The translations under genes and the position numbers were made by a program. This document shows, one piece after another, positions 49,359-56,450 of a stretch of DNA of 56,450 nucleotides. Within the stretch, counting starts at the first letter, position 1. Each line of letters opens with the position of its first letter. The notes below the pieces were generated by a model. It had not been told where the DNA came from. It was given only the letters and a program-made list of their open reading frames with translations, and made no database searches. Source of the DNA: RBG-16-66-20 sp035499575 (GTDB lineage: Bacteria > Pseudomonadota > Gammaproteobacteria > Burkholderiales > SG8-39); assembly GCA_035499575.1 (NCBI GenBank), contig DATJYN010000026.1, positions 1 to 56,450 of the forward strand, written 5' to 3'.

Positions 49359-51047
49359 TCAGTCTTCCGAGTCGGTAATCGCGCCCCTGCTCGCCGTGGA
49401 CACCAAGCGCGTGTACTTCGCCAGCAGGCCGCGGGTATAGCGCGGCTTCGGCGCCTTCCACTTCTTACGACGCGCCGCTATCTCCTTGGCCGGCACGTTC
49501 AGTTGGAGCAGTAGCTTTTTCGCGTCGATGGTGATCGAGTCGCCTTCCTTCACGAGTGCGATCATGCCGCCGACGTAGGCTTCGGGCGCGACGTGCCCGA
49601 CAACCATGCCCCAGGTTCCGCCGGAGAAACGCCCGTCGGTGAGCAGCCCCACGGAATCTCCAAGACCCTGGCCGATCAGCGCCGAGGTCGGCGCCAGCAT
49701 TTCCTGCATGCCCGGGCCGCCCTTCGGGCCTTCGTAGCGGATCACGAGCACGTCGCCGGGCTTGATCTTCTTGGCGAGGATCGCCTTCATCACAGCCGGC
49801 TCAGATTCAAATACGCGGGCCGGCCCGGTGATCGAGACTTTCTTCAGGCCCGTGATCTTCGCCACGCAGCCCTCGGGCGCGAGGTTGCCTTTCAGGATCG
49901 CGAGGTGGCCCTGCTTGTAGATGGGCTTCGACCACGGCCGGATCACGTCCTGGTCCTTCCTCGGCTCGGCGGGAACGTCTTTCAGCATCTCGGCCATGGT
50001 CTTGCCGTGGATGGTCATGCAATCGCCGTGCAGCACGCCATTCGCCAGCAGGATCTTCAGCACCTGCGGCACGCCACCGGCACGGTGGAAATCCACCGCG
50101 ACGTATTTCCCCGAAGGCTTCAGATCGCAGAGTACCGGCACCTTGCGGCGCACGCGCTCGAAATCATCGATGGTCCATTTGACCTCCGCCGCGGAGGCGA
50201 TCGCCAGGAAATGCAGCACTGCGTTGGTCGAGCCGCCGGTGGCCATGACCAGCGCGATCGCGTTCTCGATGGATTTGCGCGTGATGATGTCGCGCGGCTT
50301 GAGGTTCCTGCGGATCGCCTCGACCAGCACCTTCGCGGACTCGGCCGCCGAGTCCGCCTTCTCCCGGTCGGGCGCAGCCATCTGGGAAGAACCGAGCAGG
50401 CTCATGCCGAGCGCTTCGAACGACGAGGACATCGTGTTCGCGGTATACATGCCGCCGCAGGCACCGACGGAGGGACAGGCGTTCTTCTCGATGCCGATGA
50501 AATCCTCTTCGCTCATCTTGCCGGCGCTGTAGGCGCCCACCGCCTCGAAAGCCGAAACGATGGTGAGGTCGACGCCCTTCCACTTGCCCGGCTTGATGGT
50601 ACCGCCATAGACGTAGACGCCCGGCACATTCATGCGCGCAAGCGCCATCATGCCGCCGGGCATGTTCTTGTCGCAGCCGCCCACCACCAGCGCGCCGTCC
50701 ATAGCCTGGCCGTTGACCGAGGTCTCGATCGCATCGGCGATGACTTCGCGCGACACCAGCGAATATTTCATCGCCTCGGTGCCCATGCCGATGCCGTCGG
50801 TGACGGTCGGCACGCCGAATACCTGAGGCTTGGCGCCTGCCGCCTCGAGCGCGGCCATCGCGCTATCGACCAGCGGCTGGATGCCCGCGTTGCAGGGATT
50901 CATCGTCGAATGACCGTTGGCCACGCCGACAATCGGCTTGTCAAAATCCCCGTCCCGGAAGCCAACCGCGCGCAGCATGGCGCGATTGGGCGAGCGGGCG
51001 GGACCCGCGGTGATGAGCTTCGAGCGGCGGTTGTTGGATTCAGCCAT
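49359..51047 (-). CDS. ilvD: Dihydroxy-acid dehydratase
   Basis: A 562-residue Fe-S enzyme forming 2-oxo acids in valine, isoleucine and pantothenate synthesis. The three cluster-binding cysteines, Cys52 (NPCNAG), Cys125 (GGCDKN) and Cys197 (SVGACGGMYTANTM), are in place, with an extra Cys191 just before. The C-terminal GRFSGGTWGMVVGHVAPEA motif is intact. Its start overlaps the end of the EamA gene by eight bases, so the two are probably expressed together, divergent from a LysR regulator. Confidence 0.97.
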   Translation of the reverse strand: MAESNNRRSKLITAGPARSPNRAMLRAVGFRDGDFDKPIVGVANGHSTMNPCNAGIQPLVDSAMAALEAAGAKPQVFGVPTVTDGIGMGTEAMKYSLVSREVIADAIETSVNGQAMDGALVVGGCDKNMPGGMMALARMNVPGVYVYGGTIKPGKWKGVDLTIVSAFEAVGAYSAGKMSEEDFIGIEKNACPSVGACGGMYTANTMSSSFEALGMSLLGSSQMAAPDREKADSAAESAKVLVEAIRRNLKPRDIITRKSIENAIALVMATGGSTNAVLHFLAIASAAEVKWTIDDFERVRRKVPVLCDLKPSGKYVAVDFHRAGGVPQVLKILLANGVLHGDCMTIHGKTMAEMLKDVPAEPRKDQDVIRPWSKPIYKQGHLAILKGNLAPEGCVAKITGLKKVSITGPARVFESEPAVMKAILAKKIKPGDVLVIRYEGPKGGPGMQEMLAPTSALIGQGLGDSVGLLTDGRFSGGTWGMVVGHVAPEAYVGGMIALVKEGDSITIDAKKLLLQLNVPAKEIAARRKKWKAPKPRYTRGLLAKYTRLVSTASRGAITDSED

Positions 51048-51582
51048 GGAATTTTCCAGTCGTAGAAAGGGTGCGCTGGGGCGGCGATGATAGCAGCCGC
51101 CAAACCCCCAGCGCGAGCAGCGCGCCTGCGAAGACGAGTGCGAAGCCCGCCAGATGGTAGGTGTGGAGTTGCTCGCCTAGGGAGGCGATCGCCAGCAGGC
51201 TCGCGAATACCGGCATGAAGTGAATGAATACGCCCGCGAGCACCGGGTCGACGCGCTCGGCGCCATAGCTGTATGCCAGCGTGCCGGCCTGCGTGGGCCC
51301 CGCGGCGATGTACAGGATCGCGAGCAAGGTACTGCCGTCCAGCCGCGGCACGTTGGCGAGCAGCGCGAGCGGGACAAGGATGCGCCAGTGCCCGCGCAGC
51401 GCGGTCGCGATCTCGCGCCACTGCGCCCAGGTCAGCGGCGCGAGGATCGTCAGGGCAACGAGCCAGCGCAGCCAGGACAGCGTGATCGGCGGCACGTCGT
51501 CCCCGACCAGGCGGCCCAGCACGGGATTGGAGCCCCACAGGGCCGCCGCTCCGAGCAGGGCAAGGTATGGCAAGTAGCGCAT
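51040..51582 (-). CDS. Truncated EamA/DMT family permease (internal deletion)
   Basis: A 180-residue membrane protein clearly of the EamA drug/metabolite family: the N-terminal half starts LPYLALLGAAALWGSNPVLGR and the C-terminal part ends with GVFIHFMPVFASLLAIASLGEQ, the conserved last helices. Normal members have about 290-300 residues and ten helices; here roughly 110 residues are missing between LANVP (about residue 80) and RLDGSTLLAILYI, with the frame kept. Only about six helices remain, so transport function is doubtful. It could be a recent in-frame deletion, a decaying gene, or an assembly error. Confidence 0.75.
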   Translation of the reverse strand: MRYLPYLALLGAAALWGSNPVLGRLVGDDVPPITLSWLRWLVALTILAPLTWAQWREIATALRGHWRILVPLALLANVPRLDGSTLLAILYIAAGPTQAGTLAYSYGAERVDPVLAGVFIHFMPVFASLLAIASLGEQLHTYHLAGFALVFAGALLALGVWRLLSSPPQRTLSTTGKFHG

Positions 51583-51633
51583 GACGCCAGACTAGGCGCC
51601 GCGGGACGGGCGATCCAATACAATTGCGCTTTC

Positions 51634-51649
51634 TTATTGATACCTATAA
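51634..51649. promoter_or_regulatory. Candidate LysR-type operator between EamA and lysR
   Basis: TTAT (51634-51637) and ATAA (51646-51649) form an inverted repeat with an 8-bp spacer, and the first T and the A at 51646 fit the T-N11-A pattern of LysR sites. It ends three bases before the lysR ATG at 51653, close to where autoregulation would act. Confidence 0.4.
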
Positions 51650-51652
51650 CGC

Positions 51653-52546
51653 ATGAATATCCCGGAAACGTGGCAATTGAGGTATTTCATCGCGGTTGCC
51701 GAAAAACTGCATTTCGGCCGCGCCGCCACGGCGTTGCACATTTCGCAGCCTCCGCTGTCGCGTGCGATCCGCGCACTCGAAGAGAGCCTCGGCGTGAAGC
51801 TGTTCGCGCGCACCCGGCGGCGCGTCGAGCTCACACCGGAGGGCCGGCGCCTGCGCGAGGAAGCGCAACGCGCCCTCGGCCAGCTCGAGCATGCGGCGCG
51901 CGAACTGCGCGACATGGCCGCGGGTGTCTCGGGTCGGCTGCGCATCGGCTTCGTCTCGCTCGCCGACTACGGCGTGCTGCCGGACCTGCTGAAGAACTTC
52001 AAGGCGGCACGGCCTGGCGTCGAGCTCGCGCTGCGCGAGATGCTGTCGCCGGAACAGGCCGCCGCACTCGCCGCCGGGGAGCTCGACTTCGGCTTGCTGT
52101 TGCCGCCGGTCGCCGGCACGGACTTGGACCACGTGGTCGTGCAGCGGGAGCGTTTCGTGGCCGCGCTGCCTGCGCGGCACCGGCTTGCCCGCCGGCGCGG
52201 TCGGCTGGCGGTGCGCGGGCTCGCGCAGGAGTCCTTCGTCATGGCGCCACGCGAAATCGCTCCCGGGTTGCACGACATCGTCGCAGCGCTCGCTGCACGC
52301 GCCGGCTTCGCTCCGCGCGTGGCGCAGGAAGCGATCCAGATGCAGACCGTCGTAAGCCTGGTATCGAGCGGCCTGGGCGTCGCACTGGTGCCCGCGTCCG
52401 TCGCCAACCTCGGCCGACGGGGCGTCGTCTACCGCGATATCGCCGACGCCCATCCGCGGCTGGACTTGTGGCTCGCATGGCACCGGGGCACGCTTGGCGC
52501 CGCCGCCCGCGAGTTCGTGCTGCACGCACGCCGCGTTGCACGCTAA
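51653..52546 (+). CDS. LysR family transcriptional regulator
   Basis: A 297-residue regulator. Residues 8-66 form the winged helix-turn-helix: FIAVAEKLHFGRAATALHISQPPLSRAIRALEESLGVKLFARTRR is the standard family pattern in parts. The rest is the substrate-binding domain with LRIGFVSLADYGVLP and SLVSSGLGVALVPASVANL. It is divergent from the EamA-ilvD pair and may regulate it; effector unknown. The gene is followed by lgt with 15 bp between them. Confidence 0.93.
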   Translation: MNIPETWQLRYFIAVAEKLHFGRAATALHISQPPLSRAIRALEESLGVKLFARTRRRVELTPEGRRLREEAQRALGQLEHAARELRDMAAGVSGRLRIGFVSLADYGVLPDLLKNFKAARPGVELALREMLSPEQAAALAAGELDFGLLLPPVAGTDLDHVVVQRERFVAALPARHRLARRRGRLAVRGLAQESFVMAPREIAPGLHDIVAALAARAGFAPRVAQEAIQMQTVVSLVSSGLGVALVPASVANLGRRGVVYRDIADAHPRLDLWLAWHRGTLGAAAREFVLHARRVAR

Positions 52547-52561
52547 TCTTCGCACCGGACC

Positions 52562-53335
52562 ATGCTCACGCATCCGAACTTCGACCCTGTCGTGTTCTCG
52601 CTCGGCCCGCTGCACGTGCGCTGGTATGGGCTCATGTACCTGCTCGCGTTCGGTGCATTCTGGTGGCTGGGCACGCGCCGCATTGATGCGGGACGGGCAC
52701 CGGTCACGCGCGAACAGCTCGATGACCTCCTGTTCGGCGGCATCGTCGGCGTGATCCTCGGCGGGCGTCTCGGCTACGTGCTGTTCTACAAGCCGGGCTA
52801 CTACTTCACCCACCCGTTGGAGATCTTTGCCATCTGGCAGGGGGGCATGTCTTTCCACGGCGGATTCCTGGGCGTGCTCGCAGCGATGGCTTTCGTCGCC
52901 TACCGCCAGCGCGTCAACTGGTGGGACCTGATGGATTTCGTCGCGCCGCTGGTGCCGATCGGCCTGGCCGCGGGGCGCTTCGGCAACTTCATCAACGGCG
53001 AACTCTGGGGGCGCGTTACCGATGTCCCGTGGGGCATGGTGTTTCGCGGCGCAGGCGACCTGCCGCGCCATCCTTCCCAGCTCTATCAAATGGCACTCGA
53101 GGGATTTACGTTGTTCGCGCTGCTGTGGTGGTTCTCTTCCCGTCCGCGGCCGCGCATGCAGGTATCTGCGCTGTTCCTGGTCGGCTACGGCACCTTCCGC
53201 TTCATCGGCGAATTCGCACGAGAGCCGGATGCTTTCCTGGGTTTTCTCGCCTTCGGCCTGTCGATGGGCCAGTGGCTTTCATTGCCGATGATCGCGGCGG
53301 GAATCTTCCTTTGGATTCGATCGTCCCGGCGGTAA
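52562..53335 (+). CDS. lgt: Phosphatidylglycerol-prolipoprotein diacylglyceryl transferase
   Basis: A 257-residue inner-membrane enzyme, the first step of lipoprotein maturation, transferring diacylglycerol to the lipobox cysteine. The Lgt signature GRFGNFINGELWGR, the HGGFLG segment with the catalytic His region, and about seven helices are clear. Several lipoproteins in this window (PilP, LptM, the LivK-like receptor) are its potential substrates. It lies 15 bp after lysR, a usual place in betaproteobacteria, and its end abuts the convergent FAD/Fe-S dehydrogenase gene. Confidence 0.97.
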   Translation: MLTHPNFDPVVFSLGPLHVRWYGLMYLLAFGAFWWLGTRRIDAGRAPVTREQLDDLLFGGIVGVILGGRLGYVLFYKPGYYFTHPLEIFAIWQGGMSFHGGFLGVLAAMAFVAYRQRVNWWDLMDFVAPLVPIGLAAGRFGNFINGELWGRVTDVPWGMVFRGAGDLPRHPSQLYQMALEGFTLFALLWWFSSRPRPRMQVSALFLVGYGTFRFIGEFAREPDAFLGFLAFGLSMGQWLSLPMIAAGIFLWIRSSRR

Positions 53336-53336
53336 T

Positions 53337-56228
53337 CTAGGCGAGCGCTAGTTCCAGCGCACGCGCGACGTGCATCGCCTGCCGTTGGGCTCCATGCTCG
53401 ATCTGGTGGCGGCAACTGGTGCCATCGGCGACGACCAACGTATCAGGCGAGGCCTTGCGCACAGCGGGCAGCAAGTCCGCTTCGCCCATCTTCATCGAAA
53501 CGTCGTAGTGCTCCGCTTCATAGCCAAAGCTGCCAGCCATGCCGCAACAAGAGGACTCGACAGTCTCGACTTTGAGATCCGGCACCAGCCGTAGCACCTT
53601 CTCTACGGCGCCCATCAGGCCGAAAGCTTTCTGATGACAATGCCCGTGCAGCAGCGCCGCCGCCGCAATCGGCTTCAGCTTAAGATTCAGGCGGCCTGCG
53701 TCCGCTTCGTTTGCCAGGAATTCCTCGAGCAGGAAAGCCTGCTTCGCTACGGCGTCGGCACCCGGCAGCAGCACGCTGTACTCATCGCGTAAGGTCAATA
53801 AGCAGGAAGGCTCGAGCCCGATCACCGGGATGCCGCGTGCAACCCAGCGCTGTAGCGCGCTCAGCATGCGCCTCGCCTCGCTGCGTGCCTCATCGACCAA
53901 TCCGGCAGATAAAAAGGTGCGTCCGCAACACAGCGGCCGGCTGCCGCTGCGCGGCTGGGCTGCGTGTACGCGGTAGCCCGCGGCCTGCAGCACGCGAATG
54001 GCAGCCCTGGCATTTTCCGGCTCGAAGTACCGGTTGAAGGTATCGACCAGCAGGACTACTTCGCGTTCGCCGCTCTTCGGCCAGGGCCGGTCTATGAAAT
54101 GGTCGCGCCGCCAGGCGGGCAGCGGCCGCTGGTCGGCGAACCCGACGAATTTGCCCAGCAATCCAGTAGCCAGGTTGGCGAGCGGCGCCGCGGCGGCGGC
54201 CATCGGCGCATAACGCGGCAGCCAGGCGATCGCCCGCTCGCGCAATGTGAGGCCATGGCGTTCGCGATGGTGTGCCCTGAATTCTATTTTCATGCGCGCC
54301 ATGTCTACGCCGGTAGGACATTCCCGCTTGCAACCCTTGCAGGACACGCACAGGTCCAGCGCCTCTTTCACCTGCAGATCGGGGTCCGATGCCAGTTGCC
54401 CCGAAAGCGCTAGGCGCAGCGTGTTGGCGCGGCCCCGGGTCAGGTGCATTTCGTCGCGCGTCACGCGGAACGACGGGCACATGGTGCCGGCGTCGAACTT
54501 GCGGCAGTGGCCGTTGTTGTTGCACATCTCCACGGCCTTATCCAGGCCGCCCCACTCCGACCAGTCGAGTGCCGGCGCGGGCACTTTTGCCGCGTAGCCG
54601 GGCTTGAAGCGGAACAACGACCTGTCGTCCATCTTCGAGGGCGCGACGATCTTGCCGGGATTCATCAAGCCGCGCGGGTCGAGCCAGGTCTTGATCTCCC
54701 CCAGCGCCGCGGTCAGCCGCGGTCCGAAGAAGGGTGCGATCCATTCGGAACGCACCAGGCCGTCGCCGTGCTCGCCCGAGTAGGCGCCCTTGTACTGCTT
54801 CACCATCGCGCAGGCTTCCTCGGCAATGACGCGCATTTTTTCGGCGCCATCCCGGCGCATGTCGAGCACCGGCCGCACATGCAGCGTGCCGACCGACGCA
54901 TGCGCATACCAGGTGCCGCGCGTGCCGTGCTTCTCGAACACTTGCGTCAGGCGGTCGGTGTACTCGGCGAGATGCTCTAGCGGCACAGCGCAATCCTCGA
55001 TGAAGGAAACCGGTTTGCCGTCGCCCCTCATGGACATCATGATGTTGAGGCCCGCCTTGCGCACCTCCCACAGCTCCTTCTGCCGCTGCGCATCGGTGAT
55101 CTCGGCCACGCTGCCGGGCAGCCCAAGGTCGGACATCAGCTGGACGAGGTCTTTCAGCTTTTTCTGCTGAACGGCGGCTTCATCGCCAGAGAATTCCACC
55201 AGCAGGATCGCGTCAGGTTCGCCCTTGATGAATGCATCCACCGTCTTGCGGAAGGCCGCGATGTCGCGCGCGAGGCCGATCATGGTGCGATCCACCAGTT
55301 CCACCGCCGAGGGCCCGAGCTTCACGATGTGCTGGGTCAGGTTCATTGCGGTATAGAACTTCGGGAAGTGCACGACGCCGAGCGCGCGCGCCTTCGGCAG
55401 CGGCGAAAGCCTCAAATGCAGCTGCTCGGACCAGGCAAGCGTGCCCTCGGAGCCGACCAGCAGGTGAGCGGCATTGGCATGCGGAGGTCCGAGGTGATCG
55501 AGGTTGTAGCCGGCGACCTTGCGCAGAACCTTGGGAAAGCGCGCGGAGATTTCTTCTTTTTCTCTTTCATACAAGGATTTCAATTTCCGGAGAAATTCGA
55601 GATATTCAGGCGTTCCCCCGGTTTCTTCCATCGCGCCGAAACGCCAGCGCTTGCCTTCGACGGTTACCGCATCGATGGCGAGAACGTTATGCACCATGTT
55701 GCCGTAGGCGATGGAGCGAGAACCGCAGGAATTGTTGCCCGCCATGCCGCCGAGCGTCGCCTGCGCGCTGGTCGAGACGTCAACCGGAAACCACAGGCCG
55801 TGCGCGCGCAGCTTCGTGTTCAGGGAATCGAGAACTATGCCCGGCTGAACAACGGCGACCCTGTTTTCGATATCGAGCTTGATCACCTGGTCGAGATATT
55901 TCGTGTGGTCGATGACCAGCGCCGCGCCGACCGCCTGGCCGCACTGCGAACTGCCGGCGCCGCGCGGCAGGATCGGCATGCCCTGTTCGGCCGCCACGGC
56001 GATCGCTACGCGCGCGGCCTCTGCGGTACGCGGCACTACCACGCCGATGGGCTCGATCTGGTAGATCGACGCGTCGGTCGAGTAACGTCCGCGCGATGCG
56101 GCATCGAACAACACTTCGCCGTCGACCTCGCGACGCAGGCGTTCCGCGAGCCTGGGATCCCCGGCTCCGGTTGCGACAAGCTTGACCGGGAACGCAGGCG
56201 CGCGTGGCGGGAACACGGGCGCGTTCAT
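53337..56228 (-). CDS. FAD-binding and Fe-S-binding dehydrogenase, YdiJ/D-2-hydroxyglutarate dehydrogenase-like
   Basis: A 963-residue fusion protein similar to E. coli YdiJ (about 1018 residues). N-terminal half: FAD-binding PCMH domain with PRGAGSSQCGQA and AGNNSCGSRS, then an FAD-oxidase C-terminal domain. C-terminal half: a ferredoxin-like 4Fe-4S segment CVSCKGCKRECPTGVD and the cysteine-rich CCG domain with CCGRTF, HGHCHQK and SSCCGMAGSFG, as in GlcF and LldE. It likely oxidises a 2-hydroxy acid (D-lactate, glycolate or D-2-hydroxyglutarate) and passes electrons to quinone. Its start overlaps the GntR regulator gene by four bases, which suggests regulator and enzyme belong together. Confidence 0.93.
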   Translation of the reverse strand: MNAPVFPPRAPAFPVKLVATGAGDPRLAERLRREVDGEVLFDAASRGRYSTDASIYQIEPIGVVVPRTAEAARVAIAVAAEQGMPILPRGAGSSQCGQAVGAALVIDHTKYLDQVIKLDIENRVAVVQPGIVLDSLNTKLRAHGLWFPVDVSTSAQATLGGMAGNNSCGSRSIAYGNMVHNVLAIDAVTVEGKRWRFGAMEETGGTPEYLEFLRKLKSLYEREKEEISARFPKVLRKVAGYNLDHLGPPHANAAHLLVGSEGTLAWSEQLHLRLSPLPKARALGVVHFPKFYTAMNLTQHIVKLGPSAVELVDRTMIGLARDIAAFRKTVDAFIKGEPDAILLVEFSGDEAAVQQKKLKDLVQLMSDLGLPGSVAEITDAQRQKELWEVRKAGLNIMMSMRGDGKPVSFIEDCAVPLEHLAEYTDRLTQVFEKHGTRGTWYAHASVGTLHVRPVLDMRRDGAEKMRVIAEEACAMVKQYKGAYSGEHGDGLVRSEWIAPFFGPRLTAALGEIKTWLDPRGLMNPGKIVAPSKMDDRSLFRFKPGYAAKVPAPALDWSEWGGLDKAVEMCNNNGHCRKFDAGTMCPSFRVTRDEMHLTRGRANTLRLALSGQLASDPDLQVKEALDLCVSCKGCKRECPTGVDMARMKIEFRAHHRERHGLTLRERAIAWLPRYAPMAAAAAPLANLATGLLGKFVGFADQRPLPAWRRDHFIDRPWPKSGEREVVLLVDTFNRYFEPENARAAIRVLQAAGYRVHAAQPRSGSRPLCCGRTFLSAGLVDEARSEARRMLSALQRWVARGIPVIGLEPSCLLTLRDEYSVLLPGADAVAKQAFLLEEFLANEADAGRLNLKLKPIAAAALLHGHCHQKAFGLMGAVEKVLRLVPDLKVETVESSCCGMAGSFGYEAEHYDVSMKMGEADLLPAVRKASPDTLVVADGTSCRHQIEHGAQRQAMHVARALELALA

Positions 56229-56450
56229 GCCGCTTGGGGTTGCGCCGCGGGCAGCGCGGCGAACACGCTGGCGAGCTTGTGGGCCAGATGGTTGGAGAGC
56301 AGCGCCTTGATGCGCTTGACGTCCCGCGCGCCCAGTGCGGCGAGTATCTCGTCGTGCTCGCGCACCGCCGCGTCCCAGCGTTCCTTCGACAGGTTCGCCA
56401 TGTAGCGCGCGCGGCGCACGTTGCCGTTCATCTGCCGGTAGGTGTTGTAG
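56225..56450 (-). CDS. GntR family regulator, FCD C-terminal domain (5' end outside window)
   Basis: The last 75 residues of a protein that continues past the window edge. The helix pattern YRQMNGNVRRARYMANLSKERWDAAVREHDEILAALGARD is typical of the C-terminal FCD ligand-binding domain of GntR/FadR-type regulators, including the His of the REHDEIL metal-binding segment. These bind carboxylic acids and control catabolic genes. It lies upstream of, and overlaps by four bases, the YdiJ-like dehydrogenase gene, so it may respond to that enzyme's hydroxy-acid substrate. The DNA-binding part is not in the window. Confidence 0.85.
   Translation of the reverse strand, partial: YNTYRQMNGNVRRARYMANLSKERWDAAVREHDEILAALGARDVKRIKALLSNHLAHKLASVFAALPAAQPQAA

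Overview
The window is a dense, high-GC stretch of bacterial chromosome with short gaps and no gap over 300 bases. It carries about 46 protein genes, two of them cut by the window ends. I see no rRNA, tRNA, insertion sequence or CRISPR array. The gene content and order point to a betaproteobacterium, probably Burkholderiales-like: pilMNOPQ-aroK-aroB-gltB-gltD, cytochrome c4 divergent from engB, LysR-lgt, a Bug-type receptor, and leucine-type ABC transporters. The species cannot be named from sequence alone.

Layout. (1) 1-6.3 kb is accessory metabolism: the end of a GAF-GGDEF-EAL protein with a degenerate GGDEF site, a class II aldolase-like protein, a small secreted protein, an ACMSD-like amidohydrolase with a Bug receptor behind a clear promoter, and a phytoene-desaturase-like FAD oxidoreductase coupled to glmS. 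(2) 6.3-22.5 kb is one long leftward run: glmS, glmU (amino-sugar synthesis), gltD and gltB (glutamate synthase, strong promoter), aroB and aroK (shikimate pathway), then the type IV pilus alignment operon pilMNOPQ with its own terminator. (3) 22.6-31.1 kb runs rightward: PBP1A (divergent from pilM), then lptM, lysA and an RND efflux adaptor and pump, with cyaY on the opposite strand. (4) 31-38 kb is mixed: a ThDP-dependent decarboxylase-like enzyme, a NYN-LOTUS protein, cyanase, an ECF sigma/anti-sigma pair, cytochrome b561 with cytochrome c', cytochrome c4, and engB. (5) 38-44 kb holds hemB, a periplasmic binding protein, dsbD-cutA, an epimerase-like protein and a 2Fe-2S/FAD reductase. (6) 44-49 kb is a complete branched-chain amino-acid-type ABC transporter (livF, G, M, H plus a lipoprotein receptor). 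(7) 49-56.5 kb holds a cytochrome c, ilvD with a shortened EamA permease, a divergent LysR regulator, lgt, a YdiJ-like FAD/Fe-S dehydrogenase and the end of a GntR/FCD regulator.

The most interesting signals are non-coding. A probable small RNA lies on the minus strand at the 3' end of engB. It has three hairpins, one with an anti-Shine-Dalgarno loop, then an intrinsic terminator, and it occupies the position and orientation of Spot 42/ErsA in gammaproteobacteria. Upstream of cyanase there is a near-consensus sigma-54 promoter and an NtrC-like box, which suggests nitrogen control of cyanate use. Other points are an inverted repeat at the ECF sigma gene, an anti-sigma factor without any cysteine, a 180-residue EamA protein missing its middle, and a LivK-type receptor with lipoprotein and Ala/Pro/Lys-rich tails.
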